Source of the DNA: Gammaproteobacteria bacterium
GTDB taxonomy: Bacteria > Pseudomonadota > Gammaproteobacteria > Arenicellales > UBA868
Reading direction: 5' to 3'
Length of the DNA: 64,000 nucleotides
Assembly: GCA_022450155.1 (NCBI GenBank)
Contig: JAKUQR010000002.1
Location: forward strand, 89,287 to 153,286
Shown: piece after piece, positions 33,262 to 41,823 of the stretch
Layout of the letters: each line of letters opens with the position of its first letter
Position numbering within the stretch: the first letter of the stretch is position 1
Notes under the pieces: model-generated
What the model saw: only the letters and a program-made list of their open reading frames with translations
Database searches by the model: none
Told to the model about the DNA's origin: nothing
Program-made: the position numbers and the translations under genes

Positions 33262-34470
33262 ATGCGCACACTGTTTGAAAGAAAAATCAGCATTGCCCTG
33301 CCTGCGATGCTGGCGATTCAGTCCTTTGGCACGATGTGCTGTTTTGCCGGTGCTGTCGTGGCGGTACAGGCTGCCGTTGATCTTGGTGTTAAGTCCACCA
33401 GTATCGGTATCTACACGGCTGTCATATACGTCACTGGTATGTTGTCGGGTCTGATTGCTGGTAGTTTTCTTGCCCGTTACGGTGTCATTCGGACCTGCCA
33501 GGTTGCCTTGTTGGTGGGTGTGCTCGGTCTTGGGCTGGCCAGTGCTCTTCCTTTTTGGCCGGTAGCGATCGGGGCGGCCGTGCTGCTCGGCATGGGAACG
33601 GGGCCGCTCAACCCGGCAGGTTCGAGGATTTTGGCAAAGCACGCTCCGCCACAATGGCAGCCCTTTGTTTTCTCGGTCAAGCAGAGTGGAACGCCGCTCG
33701 GTGGCATGCTGGCTGGGCTCTTGTTGCCGCCGTTGATGGTGCTTTATGACTGGCGGGTAGCTGTTGTCGCGATCAGCGCGATACCGCTAGTCACGCTCTT
33801 TGGGCTTCAGCTTTTTCGCAGCGATCTGGACGACGATCGAGATCCAGCCTTTCGTATCAGTTTCACCGGTATCTTGACCTCACTGCGTCTAATTCTGACG
33901 AGTAAGCCGCTTGTGACGCTCGTTACAGCGGGTTATCTCTATACCTTCGCGCAGATGTCAATCCTGTCATTCATGGTGATCTACCTGCAAGAGGCAAATG
34001 GCCTTTCAGCTGAATTCGCTGGCGGCATCTTCGCGATCATTCATGGTTCAGCCATTCCGGCGCGTATCGTATGGGGAGCCGTCGCGGGCCGTTTTCTCAG
34101 CAGCTGGGTATTACTGGGCCTGCTCGGGGTCATGATGTCGGGCAGCATCGTTGCAATGAGTCTGTTTATACCCACCTGGCCATTCTGGCTCACTGCACTG
34201 ATCGCCGTCATGCTGGGTGCGAGCACTAACGGGGTGCTCGGCCTGCTGATGTCCGAATTTGCCCGGCTCGCACCCGAGGATAAAGTGGGTGAGACCGTAG
34301 GTGGTGCCCAGTTCTTCCTGTTCTTCGGGATCGTCAGTGGCCCACCAATATTCGGTGCTATGGTTGAGTTCGGTGGCGGCTACGGTAACGCCTTTTATCT
34401 AATCGCCACTACGACGCTCGCAGCCGGTTGTTTGCTGTTGCTCATCGCAAGGCACGGTCGCCCTGGATAA
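33262..34470 (+). CDS. MFS transporter
   Basis: 402 residues with twelve predicted helices. MFS features: SFLARYGVIRTC in the helix 2-3 loop, a conserved GTGPLNPAG in helix 4, and SVKQSGTPLGGML in helix 5, the last typical of CynX/NarK-like organic anion or cyanate transporters. Start ATG 33262. It is followed convergently by an N-carbamoyl amino acid hydrolase, so it may import the corresponding ureide or carbamoyl compound; this is inferred from proximity only. Confidence 0.82.
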   Translation: MRTLFERKISIALPAMLAIQSFGTMCCFAGAVVAVQAAVDLGVKSTSIGIYTAVIYVTGMLSGLIAGSFLARYGVIRTCQVALLVGVLGLGLASALPFWPVAIGAAVLLGMGTGPLNPAGSRILAKHAPPQWQPFVFSVKQSGTPLGGMLAGLLLPPLMVLYDWRVAVVAISAIPLVTLFGLQLFRSDLDDDRDPAFRISFTGILTSLRLILTSKPLVTLVTAGYLYTFAQMSILSFMVIYLQEANGLSAEFAGGIFAIIHGSAIPARIVWGAVAGRFLSSWVLLGLLGVMMSGSIVAMSLFIPTWPFWLTALIAVMLGASTNGVLGLLMSEFARLAPEDKVGETVGGAQFFLFFGIVSGPPIFGAMVEFGGGYGNAFYLIATTTLAAGCLLLLIARHGRPG

Positions 34471-34656
34471 GATCAGTAATTTCACAATCGAGTGACGGCC
34501 TCTATGGTTCGTTTGTTTTGTTTTAGCAGAAACCATAACTAGCGACACACTCCTATCAGAACAAAAGTAATCGGGTTATTTAATATTTCGTAAACATCAG
34601 AAGAAACGATAGCAAGATCTGACCAGAAAGAGGTTGGACCTAAGTAAGAAATACAA

Positions 34657-35910
34657 TTAAATAATTTCGTCCAACATCAATAACGAATCTGCAATTATTT
34701 GCGCACCCTTCGCCAGAGACTCGGGGCTGGCATACTCTTTCTCGTTGTGACTAATACCTTTATGACATGGTACGAAGACCATGCCACTGGGGCAGAAAGA
34801 ATTCATATAACGAGCGTCATGGCCTGCGCCGGACGGAAGGTATTTGAAGGAGTAAGCTCTCTGCTTTGCACATTCTTCAACAACTTCTTGCACCATACCC
34901 TCAAACGATGTTGGTAGTGCGCTCCGAGTCTCCACTACCTCAGTGCTGCACCTTATCGCCGTCTTTTTACACACTTCTGCAACTTGGTCTCCTAATGTTT
35001 GCAAAACCGCGGTGTCGGGATGACGGAAATCGATCGTAAATAGCACTCGTCCGGGTACAACTGCTAGCGAACCTGGGGATACCTCAAAACGGCCGATTGT
35101 AAATCGCACTTTATCCTCTGGGTCATAGAAAACCTCTCGCAATGCGTTGACAATATTGACCGCATCCATAAAAGCATCCTGACGATTCCTCTCTGGGGTC
35201 GTACCAGCATGGGCCTCCTCTCCGATAACCTGTATCTCAAACTTTCTTGTTCCCTGAATTCCGGTAACTATTCCAATATCGATATTTTCATTTTCAAGAA
35301 TGGGCCCCTGCTCGATGTGTAATTCTAAATATGCCGCGATAGGTGTTCCAAGCTGACGCACTGTCGCCCAATTAACTCTTGTTCTAAGCGCATCGACTGC
35401 TGTTTCTATCGACACTCCTTCTCTATCTGTGGCCGCAAGCATACGTTCGATTGGCGTATCACCCACATAAACAGCAGATCCCATTTCAGACGGTCGAAAT
35501 CGAGTCCCTTCCTCATTGTTCCATATAACAACCTCAATGGGATGGCGAGTACAGATTTCAGCATCATCGATAACTTCCATCGCTTCGACTGCTGCTAAAA
35601 CACCAGAAATACCATCGAATCGCCCTCCTGTTGGCTGGGTATCACTGTGCGAACCACTTACTAAGGCCGGGCAATGGGGATCTGACCCGGCCCGCCGCAT
35701 AAACTGATTACCGTAGTCGTCGATTTCTACTAAAAAGTTACGCTTGCGGGCCCATGATGCCAGTTGCCAATGGACCTCAACATCTGGGATTGTCAGTGCC
35801 GCTCTATTCACACCTCCTCTTTCGGTTGCCCCGAGCTTTGCCATATCTATATGCCGTTGCCATAAACGGTCGAGATCAACTCGCAGTAAATCATCCAGAT
35901 TACATCCCAC
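34657..35910 (-). CDS. Zn-dependent N-carbamoyl-amino-acid hydrolase / allantoate amidohydrolase (M20 family)
   Basis: 417 residues, normal for the HyuC/AllC/beta-ureidopropionase group. Metal ligands: His88 in GSHSDTQPTGGRFDG, Asp99, Glu133-134 in WNNEEGTRFRPSEMGS, His in LELHIEQGP (about 198) and the C-terminal HNEKEYAS. The RFxPSMxGS loop is diagnostic. It releases ammonia and CO2 from ureido compounds such as allantoate or N-carbamoyl amino acids. Probably linked to the convergent MFS and, in a wider sense, to ureidoglycolate lyase at 38.9 kb. Confidence 0.86.
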   Translation of the reverse strand: MGCNLDDLLRVDLDRLWQRHIDMAKLGATERGGVNRAALTIPDVEVHWQLASWARKRNFLVEIDDYGNQFMRRAGSDPHCPALVSGSHSDTQPTGGRFDGISGVLAAVEAMEVIDDAEICTRHPIEVVIWNNEEGTRFRPSEMGSAVYVGDTPIERMLAATDREGVSIETAVDALRTRVNWATVRQLGTPIAAYLELHIEQGPILENENIDIGIVTGIQGTRKFEIQVIGEEAHAGTTPERNRQDAFMDAVNIVNALREVFYDPEDKVRFTIGRFEVSPGSLAVVPGRVLFTIDFRHPDTAVLQTLGDQVAEVCKKTAIRCSTEVVETRSALPTSFEGMVQEVVEECAKQRAYSFKYLPSGAGHDARYMNSFCPSGMVFVPCHKGISHNEKEYASPESLAKGAQIIADSLLMLDEII

Positions 35911-36078
35911 ATTGATACCCCTTCGGTGAATTACTGACTATATTACCCATCGAACAAAATCTGTTTTAGACTGTAGCGAAAATGTAGCGCAAAGCTGTCA
36001 AAACATGTCAGTTAGAGTCGCATTTGCTAATTTTAAGGCTTGTAAGTGATTGAGTTTATTAGTGACATAGTAGGGTTG

Positions 36079-36128
36079 TTGCCTTCGGGAGGCAGGGGTC
36101 GCTGGTTCAACTCCAGCCGCGCCCACCA
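36079..36128 (+). repeat. chimeric tRNA 3' half (Pro anticodon arm, Val T/acceptor arm), scar D
   Basis: The anticodon arm is TTGCC-TTCGGGA-GGCAG (CGG, proline as in scar C) but the T arm and acceptor (GCTGGTTCAACTCCAGC, CGCGCCCACCA) match the valine-type scars B and E, not proline scar C. The 5' half is absent. Antisense translation of this stretch gives a spurious peptide often seen in integrase annotations. The flank TTTTCCACTGCTTTTAGGC is shared with scar E. Confidence 0.6.
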
Positions 36129-36216
36129 TTTTCCACTGCTTTTAGGCAAATTTCGCTGGTCCATTCCTACTCCGAATTTGTCCTGTGCTGAACATTTTAT
36201 GCTAGCCACTGCATCA
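36129..36216 (-). pseudogene. tyrosine integrase extreme C-terminus, scar D
   Basis: The minus strand reads DAVASIKCSAQDKFGVG and continues into the tRNA remnant. DAVASI is identical to the end of the integrase remnant at 394-460. The catalytic Tyr region itself is gone. About 85 bases remain before sequence similarity ends and the aldolase promoter begins. Confidence 0.55.
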
Positions 36217-36301
36217 AGTTCCGAACTTTGTCCGAATCTCACTTTGATGCAGCGTTTATAATTTCTATTCTCTTACATACCTCCGCTACGAGGACTTCTG
36301 C

Positions 36302-37063
36302 ATGGCGATTACCAGTCTACCAACCCAGCCAATGATGTCAGATGCCGAATGGGAAACACGATGTGACCTTGCGGCGCTCTATCGCATATTTCATCACCTG
36401 CGTATGACCGACCTGATTTATACCCACATGACGGCTCGAATCCCGGGAGAGGACAACACGTTTTTAATCAATAATTATGGCGAGATGTTCGACGAGGTGA
36501 CAGCATCTTCGTTAGTCAAAATGGATTTTGAAGGTAGCGTCATTGGTGATCAGGACAGTTACAATGAAGCCGGATTTACTATCCACAGTGGTGTCTACCA
36601 AGCGCGACCAGATGTTACGTGCGTGGCCCATACGCACACCAACGCAGGCGTCGCCATTTCCATCACTAAGCAAGGCTTGCTGCCCATTAGTCAGGACGCG
36701 GCAGTAGTAATAGACGAGGTCGGCTATCACGATTACGGCACCCCAGCGACTCAGGCAGAGTGTGACGCTCTCGGACGCAGTTGCAAAGATATTAACTGTG
36801 TCATACTGAGGAACCACGGCCTGTTGACGCTAGGTGCGAGCATCCCGGCCGCCTTTCTACGCATGTATTTTCTTGAACACGCCTGCTCTGAGCAGGTTGC
36901 GGCTACGTCTCTCAATACCGAACTAACACCGATAGCTCCGGAAGTGCTGGAAGATGTAACGCAGCGTTATGGAACTTATCGCGCCAACGACGATTTTGGC
37001 AAACTGGAATGGAGCGCCATGATCCGTTTGCTTGAGAGAAACGGCATTCAGTACAAGCAGTAG
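36302..37063 (+). CDS. class II aldolase/adducin-domain protein
   Basis: 253 residues. Zn ligands His110 and His112 (CVAHTHT) and His172 (LRNHG). Gly-rich FLINNYGEMFDEVTASSLVKMD (noted by NNYGEMFDEVTASSL) matches the phosphate-binding loop region. Family enzymes act as aldolases, epimerases or decarboxylases on sugar acids; many single genes in this subgroup have unknown substrates. Start ATG 36302, 86 bases after the integrase scar, so it is the first gene of a new cassette. No visible partner kinase. Confidence 0.83.
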   Translation: MAITSLPTQPMMSDAEWETRCDLAALYRIFHHLRMTDLIYTHMTARIPGEDNTFLINNYGEMFDEVTASSLVKMDFEGSVIGDQDSYNEAGFTIHSGVYQARPDVTCVAHTHTNAGVAISITKQGLLPISQDAAVVIDEVGYHDYGTPATQAECDALGRSCKDINCVILRNHGLLTLGASIPAAFLRMYFLEHACSEQVAATSLNTELTPIAPEVLEDVTQRYGTYRANDDFGKLEWSAMIRLLERNGIQYKQ

Positions 37064-37106
37064 TGGCTAACAACTATTGATCGTCAGGCGTGGACCACCC
37101 TTCGGC

Positions 37107-37250
37107 CTAGCGGCCGGTGGGGTGGTTACGATCCAACTCAACCGCAGTCAATCGGCCATCGCGGATAATCGAAATACACCCACAGCGGAACCGACAAAGC
37201 GCACACCCGCCGTATATCCTGCGGTCCGCACTAATGCTGTTTGCTACTGT
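37107..37250 (-). pseudogene. molybdopterin oxidoreductase, N-terminal fragment
   Basis: The minus strand encodes YGGCALCRFRCGCIS, then IRDGRLTAVELDRNHPTG and a stop. C-x2-C-x3-C followed by a DGR...G/D-HPTG segment is the N-terminal [4Fe-4S] motif of bis-MGD molybdoenzymes (formate dehydrogenase/DMSO reductase type). Everything after the first 40 residues is missing. A GC-rich hairpin (37094-37126) overlaps its end. Confidence 0.45.
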
Positions 37251-37296
37251 GGTCACCTTAGGGGCTGTTTTGAGAGGATTACTCAACTGCCTAACC

Positions 37297-37623
37297 TTAC
37301 TTCTCAAAACCCTTTGAATTATCGTCCTTGTAGAATCCAACCGTGTTCTGGAATACGTTTAGCTTACGATAAATTGCCAACAGCACGGCACCTTCATCCG
37401 AGTGGGTCTCGTGAAAAGACCCCGGTTGGCGCCAAACGAACTTTCCAGCCCGACATATTCCGTCGTGGTCGTAGAAAGATCCTTCAAGAACGAAGGATTG
37501 TTCAATTTCTGGATGTTTGTGCATTGGAAGTGTCGCACCCGGTTCCCATTTCAGAAGACAAGTCATTTCACCCTTGTCTTTATCTACGTAAAGAACCTTA
37601 ATCTGAATTGACTCGGTTGCCAT
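37297..37623 (-). CDS. cupin-domain protein (ChrR/AraC-cupin-like)
   Basis: 108 residues forming one cupin barrel. Motif 1: PMHKHPEIEQSFVLEGSF (two His and a Glu as metal ligands); motif 2 contains the fourth ligand in PGSFHETHSDEG. Probably a small metal-dependent dioxygenase or sensor; no reaction can be stated. Start ATG 37623. It stands alone between the molybdoenzyme fragment and the RidA gene on the same strand. Confidence 0.77.
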   Translation of the reverse strand: MATESIQIKVLYVDKDKGEMTCLLKWEPGATLPMHKHPEIEQSFVLEGSFYDHDGICRAGKFVWRQPGSFHETHSDEGAVLLAIYRKLNVFQNTVGFYKDDNSKGFEK

Positions 37624-37861
37624 TCGATTTGAGATGGATCGACGTAGGTAGAAGCGGCGATGGTTGGTTGAATTTTAGATTTTTCAGTTGCCACTGCTAT
37701 CACCTCAGATTGAAACTTTGATTCATCGTTTATGTCTACTTTATCCTGAACATCCTTCTAAACCGGTAAATCTCTCTGCAGAAACAGGCAAAGGAATGTG
37801 TAGATGAGTTTCAGTCGGGCTGATTTACCACGAGGAATATTGTGCACCCATCATTTGCCCG

Positions 37862-38269
37862 TCAACTTTCACCGACAAATGCAATGGCTTCAATCTCAAC
37901 CAGCATGGTCGGTTCCGCAAGATGTGCCTGCACTGTGGTGCGGGCCGGTGGCATATCCCCAAATATCCGTGAAAAGACATCGTTCATCTTCTGAAAGTCT
38001 TCGATATTTTTCAGGTAAACCGTACATTTAAGGACATCCTCAGGTGAGGCACCCCCTTCGGCAAGAACAGATAACACATTGTGCAGGGTCTGCTCGGTTT
38101 GTGCGACAACATCGCCGATACCAGTGACCTCACCTGTTTCGTCCCACGCCACTTGTCCGGCGGTGAATACGAACCCACCCCCTGCTGTGCCGGGTGCATA
38201 GGGATAGGTGGGCCTTGGTTGAAAGTCAAGGTGAGGTGGGCACAGCGTTATTTTAGGCATTGTTTTCAT
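37862..38269 (-). CDS. RidA family (YjgF/YER057c/UK114) deaminase
   Basis: 135 residues. Family features: FVFTAGQVAWDETGEV near the N-terminus, VLKCTVYLKNIEDF in the middle, and the catalytic PPARTTVQA with Arg and the C-terminal Glu in VEIEAIA. It hydrolyses reactive enamines/imines to ketoacids and ammonia, consistent with the surrounding amine and ureide catabolism. Start ATG 38269; an in-frame ATG three codons later is equally plausible. Confidence 0.87.
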   Translation of the reverse strand: MKTMPKITLCPPHLDFQPRPTYPYAPGTAGGGFVFTAGQVAWDETGEVTGIGDVVAQTEQTLHNVLSVLAEGGASPEDVLKCTVYLKNIEDFQKMNDVFSRIFGDMPPARTTVQAHLAEPTMLVEIEAIAFVGES

Positions 38270-38508
38270 CCTGTCAGTCCCATATGAGTGAACCAGATAT
38301 ACAAGTTCTGTCGATATACAAAAAGGGGGTGGGCACCCCTTGGGTTAGTGTACGAATCTAGACTCAGAAAGATTCACAATTCGACTCCATTAGAGTCACC
38401 AATCACTATGACTCAAGATATCTGGAGTATGATCCAAAAACATGTTGACTATTTGGCTACCGTAATCATGTGGTCACGTTCGGACTAAATTTATAGGAGA
38501 AAAATAAA

Positions 38509-38799
38509 ATGTCGGTATACCTGATGACTGAGGCTGTAGTACACGATGTAGAAGCGTACGAAAAATACAAAGAACAGGCACCACAGTATGTGGCACGCCA
38601 TGGTGGAGAATACTGTTGTCGAGGTGGAAAGGTCGATGTCCTAGTAGGTGACTGGCACCCAGATCGAATCGTCATGTTGAAGTTTCCGTCACGAGAAGCA
38701 CTTGATGCGTTGGCATCTGACCCTGACTACAGTCCATGGAAAAAACTCAGGGAGTCACTTACCACGATTAAGACACAGATTATTCTCGAAGGGGTTTAA
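38509..38799 (+). CDS. DUF1330 family protein
   Basis: 96 residues, a dimeric ferredoxin-like alpha/beta-barrel domain. VHDVEAYEKYKEQAP and RIVMLKFPSREALDAL followed by SDPDY are characteristic. Function unknown. AGGAG lies 10 bases before ATG 38509. It precedes the ureidoglycolate lyase gene by about 100 bases in the same direction, so a shared transcript is likely. Confidence 0.85.
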   Translation: MSVYLMTEAVVHDVEAYEKYKEQAPQYVARHGGEYCCRGGKVDVLVGDWHPDRIVMLKFPSREALDALASDPDYSPWKKLRESLTTIKTQIILEGV

Positions 38800-38899
38800 A
38801 CAGAATACAAGAATTCACACCCAATACACTGGTTGGAATAATTATGGCCTCCAATGACCATAACGATTGCAAGGACAGATTTCCCCTATAGAGATCACT

Positions 38900-39460
38900 A
38901 TGGCCAAAATTCATACGCTCACAGTCGAACCTATGACCGAGAACAGCTTTAAACCCTTTGGTGAAGTCTGGTCTGCATCTGAAAAACCTTCTGACCGACG
39001 CATTTTGTTCCCGACTTCATATAGCCACGATGGCCAATCGACCGTTCACGTGATTTGGCAACCTCAAGGCGGGCTAAAATTCGACCAGCTCGAACGACAT
39101 TTTGGGGTTACACAGAGTTTTGTTCAATTGTCCGGAGGTTCAGCTGTAGTATGTGCCGCAGCCCCGACTGACCCAGACAACCTTCATGATATTCCACTAC
39201 CTGGAGATGTACGTGCTTTCCTGATAGATCCCAGCATAGGATACTCTTTCAAGCGCGGGACCTGGCATTCGCTGAACCGTCATATTCTGGATCAGAATGG
39301 GGCGACATTTCTAATTCTGAATTCGAACCCCAACCCTACCCAGGTGGTTAACTATCAGACCGGCTCTGGTTACTTGTCGAAAGACCTTGACGTGGATCAG
39401 AGTCCTGCGATTCTGAGTTACACAAATATGGATAGCATCGAATTTGAGATTGAAGCATGA
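38900..39460 (+). CDS. allA: ureidoglycolate lyase family (AllA)
   Basis: 186 residues from ATG 38900. The AllA fold features are EPMTENSFKPFGEVW at the start, QSFVQLSG, the GTWHSLNRHIL segment with the active-site His/Arg, and the C-terminal beta strand. It splits ureidoglycolate into glyoxylate and urea. I prefer ATG 38900 over 38867, because MAKIHTL aligns with typical starts. Together with the N-carbamoyl hydrolase at 34657 it suggests ureide catabolism, though no complete allantoin pathway is present. Confidence 0.78.
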   Translation: MAKIHTLTVEPMTENSFKPFGEVWSASEKPSDRRILFPTSYSHDGQSTVHVIWQPQGGLKFDQLERHFGVTQSFVQLSGGSAVVCAAAPTDPDNLHDIPLPGDVRAFLIDPSIGYSFKRGTWHSLNRHILDQNGATFLILNSNPNPTQVVNYQTGSGYLSKDLDVDQSPAILSYTNMDSIEFEIEA

Positions 39461-39559
39461 CAACTTATCGCCGGAACAATATGAATTCGGCTAGATGTAG
39501 GATGCCAGATTAACGCTATCACCGTGGGGGTTGGGGAGAGTACCTCCTACTTCGACTTC

Positions 39560-39651
39560 GCTGAAACAAGGTCCGTTCCTGTTCTCTCCAGTTCATTCAG
39601 GTCCGTTTACGTGGAGTCGGAGCTTGTTTCTTAAACGATTTCAGGACTATT
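39560..39651 (+). repeat. scar-associated repeat, copy 5 (subtype 2)
   Basis: GTTCCTGTTCTCTCCAGTTC, then ATTCAGGTCCGTTTACGTGG and AGTCGGAGCTTGTTTCTTAAA. It is nearly collinear with copy 7 at 59099-59187 (GGTCCGTTTGCGTGGAGTCGGAGCCTG), both leading straight into GGTGAGCAGCGCTC of a tRNA-Val remnant. It is the same arrangement as copies 2-4 with diverged units. Confidence 0.6.
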
Positions 39652-39714
39652 GGTGAGCAGCGCTCTGCCTTCACACGGCAGGGGTCGGAGGTTCAAATCC
39701 AGCCGCGCCCACCA
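39652..39714 (+). repeat. tRNA-Val (CAC) 3' half with Pro-like T-stem strand, scar E
   Basis: D-arm remnant GGTGAGCAGCGC, anticodon arm CTGCC-TTCACAC-GGCAG (CAC), T arm GGAGG-TTCAAAT-CCAGC, acceptor end CGCGCCCACCA. The 5' T-stem strand (GGAGG) is that of proline scar C while the 3' strand is valine-type, so the T stem cannot pair properly: either a recombined or a mutated remnant. The 5' acceptor is absent. Followed directly by an integrase tail. Confidence 0.65.
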
Positions 39715-39890
39715 TTTTCCACTGCTTTTAGGCCATTTTCACTGGCCACTTTCTGCTCCGAATTTGTCGTGTGCTGAAAATGTCCTGAAAATTTGATGCT
39801 AACCACCGCATCATACAGGTGACCTAGTCCTAAATAAGCATACCGTTCAGTGTTCTGAATACTGGAATGACAACGCTGTTTGCTCATCTT
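39715..39890 (-). pseudogene. tyrosine integrase C-terminal remnant, scar E
   Basis: The minus strand reads HSSIQNTERYAYLGLGHLYD, then AVVSIKF. H-S-S-I-x-x-T-x-x-Y-A is the region around the nucleophilic Tyr of phage-type integrases. The 60 or so codons end at the tRNA CCA, as expected for an element that integrated with its integrase 3' end facing the tRNA. Upstream, the rest of the gene is gone. Confidence 0.65.
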
Positions 39891-39977
39891 AAACAGTGAT
39901 ACTCTATCCATTAAGGGTCGACTAGCAGAGAAAAGAGGTCGCGAACTCTATCCACCCTGGAAATGGAAACAAACTAA

Positions 39978-40625
39978 TTAACCGTAAGGCGTGGCATCAC
40001 CATCAGCCCGAAGTTTTGTCACCTCCAGAACTCTGTCTCTTATACGAGCGCACCACTCAGAGCCAATATCGTCTTGCCACCAAACGAGTTCATTACTTTC
40101 GGCTGAGAATTCATAAGGCTGACTACCAGAGTTTCGCGTTGGGTGCCATTGCGCAGCTAACTCGGGGAAAAGTGCTTTCAACTGGTTGGTAGTATCTATA
40201 CGGCCTGGTATGTCTCTAGGTCCGTCCACCACAATGCCATCCTCAAACCAGGCATCCATTAGACCCCAGTAGAGGCCCATGTGGCCACCAATTCTAGCAA
40301 CTTCCTGATGTGGATTCTCGTAACACCAAATTACATTTTCTTTACTTCTAACTTCGGTGCGTACAGACCAATAGGAAGCGTGGCCTTTGTATGGACAGTA
40401 AGTGCTGTGGTCAGACAGTTCAAGCAGCGAAAGCTCAACATCCGAACGAGGAAAGTAATATATTGGGGCATGCCCAAGTTCATACATTACTCTAGTTTTA
40501 GAGGACGATGCGATAGTTTCACCACCAAATTCTACGCGAACCTCAGCAGGAATAAGATCAAAGTTAACTACATAGGCAGTATTGAGATGCCAACCATTTA
40601 TATCTAATTGATTTGTCGGTTCCAC
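39978..40625 (-). CDS. DUF427 family protein
   Basis: 215 residues with two DUF427-like parts. Conserved features: RVEFGGETIASSSKTRVMYE, PIYYFPRSDV, then STYCPYKGHASYWSV (the YCPYKG block is diagnostic). The domain has a small beta-fold of unknown function. It is the last gene of a minus-strand run (amidohydrolase, CobW, TauD, DUF427), 113 bases after TauD, and may be part of its transcript. Confidence 0.78.
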   Translation of the reverse strand: MEPTNQLDINGWHLNTAYVVNFDLIPAEVRVEFGGETIASSSKTRVMYELGHAPIYYFPRSDVELSLLELSDHSTYCPYKGHASYWSVRTEVRSKENVIWCYENPHQEVARIGGHMGLYWGLMDAWFEDGIVVDGPRDIPGRIDTTNQLKALFPELAAQWHPTRNSGSQPYEFSAESNELVWWQDDIGSEWCARIRDRVLEVTKLRADGDATPYG

Positions 40626-40738
40626 AACAAATTCTCCCTTAAGTCTATAACTCCAACCAATTGTTTTTAGAGCGCACCAAAAGGAGCAGAAACAAGCTTC
40701 ATCCCACTATCTTAAACCTAAAATTTGGTTGTCGACGT

Positions 40739-41785
40739 TCAATTGGCGTAGTCTAAATCGCCCATCAAGCTTTCTCCCTCAGGCGGTAGCCAACTTTTCC
40801 GTTCGCCTGCATATTCCTCACCCGCATTACCGCTAACAGTTGTACGCCACATGATTCGTCCATGTTGCTCGGCATCGAACCAGGTTGCAGAATGGAGCAA
40901 GTTTCGATTGTCGTGAATCACCAAGTCACCAGCATCCCAATCATGGGCATAAGTAAATTGTGGTTGTGTGTAGTGAGTCATGAGTTTATAAATCAGACGA
41001 CCACCGGCACCGTCAGGCCCGGTGTCCATGTCGGCCACGGGCCCCAGGATCCAATCCAACTGACCCTCTTCACAAAGATACAGCGCAGGCTGTCCAGTCA
41101 CCGGGTGAATCCGCACGATGGGTTGGGCTTGGGACGCTTGATGAGGTTCCAATGGGGTGGGAATTTCTCCCGCCCGCACGGCGTCTTCGCCGCGACCAGT
41201 CCACGGTATTGCGTGAATGGCTGATAACCCTGCGACCGTTTGCTGCATTTCTCGACTTAAGGATGAATAGGCCGCGGTACCGTCGGCATACAGAGTTTGC
41301 CCTTGGCCTTTCGGGCTCGGTTGCATAGCGTAGAACAGTGAGATATCTGGCGGTGGTCTGCGAAAACTTTGATCGGTATGCCAGCCTTTTCGGTGAGGAA
41401 ATTGCATTGGCAACTTACCGTCTGGCATGGTCGGTGGGTCGGGTAGGTCAGGCACGGGAAAACTCATCGGTGGTAAGTTGGATATCACAATAACTTCCGG
41501 CACCTGGGAATGAATTAAACGTTCCGGCGTGAGTGTTTTGTGATAGTTCTCGACCTCCGAGCCAAACAATCGACTCAGTCGGACCAATAACGAGGGATCA
41601 TCGTTGATATCGTTCAAGTCCCTGAACACCATTAAGCCGTGAGCCTCATAGAAAGCGTCTAATACAGGCTTCGGATCGTGTTCGAGCTGCGTGACTAGTG
41701 CTTGGGCCCTCACATTTGGAATGAGTTCGACACCAAATGTGGCCCCTGGTAAGGTCCTAATTTGATAGCTTGAAGTGACGTGCAT
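40739..41785 (-). CDS. TauD/TfdA-family dioxygenase (second paralogue)
   Basis: 348 residues. His/Asp in GWHTDQSFRRPP, distal His in LLHSATWF, Arg in IMWRTTV: a complete Fe(II)/2-oxoglutarate site. It shares long blocks with the enzyme at 9558-10616, yet lies in another cassette on the other strand, linked to CobW (39 bases upstream) and an M20 amidohydrolase. The pair are probably separately acquired or duplicated relatives with related substrates. Confidence 0.85.
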   Translation of the reverse strand: MHVTSSYQIRTLPGATFGVELIPNVRAQALVTQLEHDPKPVLDAFYEAHGLMVFRDLNDINDDPSLLVRLSRLFGSEVENYHKTLTPERLIHSQVPEVIVISNLPPMSFPVPDLPDPPTMPDGKLPMQFPHRKGWHTDQSFRRPPPDISLFYAMQPSPKGQGQTLYADGTAAYSSLSREMQQTVAGLSAIHAIPWTGRGEDAVRAGEIPTPLEPHQASQAQPIVRIHPVTGQPALYLCEEGQLDWILGPVADMDTGPDGAGGRLIYKLMTHYTQPQFTYAHDWDAGDLVIHDNRNLLHSATWFDAEQHGRIMWRTTVSGNAGEEYAGERKSWLPPEGESLMGDLDYAN

Positions 41786-41823
41786 AATTCAGATAATCGA
41801 AAAAACAAATTCAACATTTACTA

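Noticed and set aside
36033..36242. Minus-strand ORF with LELNQRPLPPEG
   Set aside because: This peptide is the antisense of a tRNA remnant and a known source of false annotation; only its first part is an integrase tail.
38401..38490. Short plus-strand ORF MTQDIWSMIQKH between RidA and DUF1330
   Set aside because: 27 codons, no ribosome-binding site and no homology that I can recognise.
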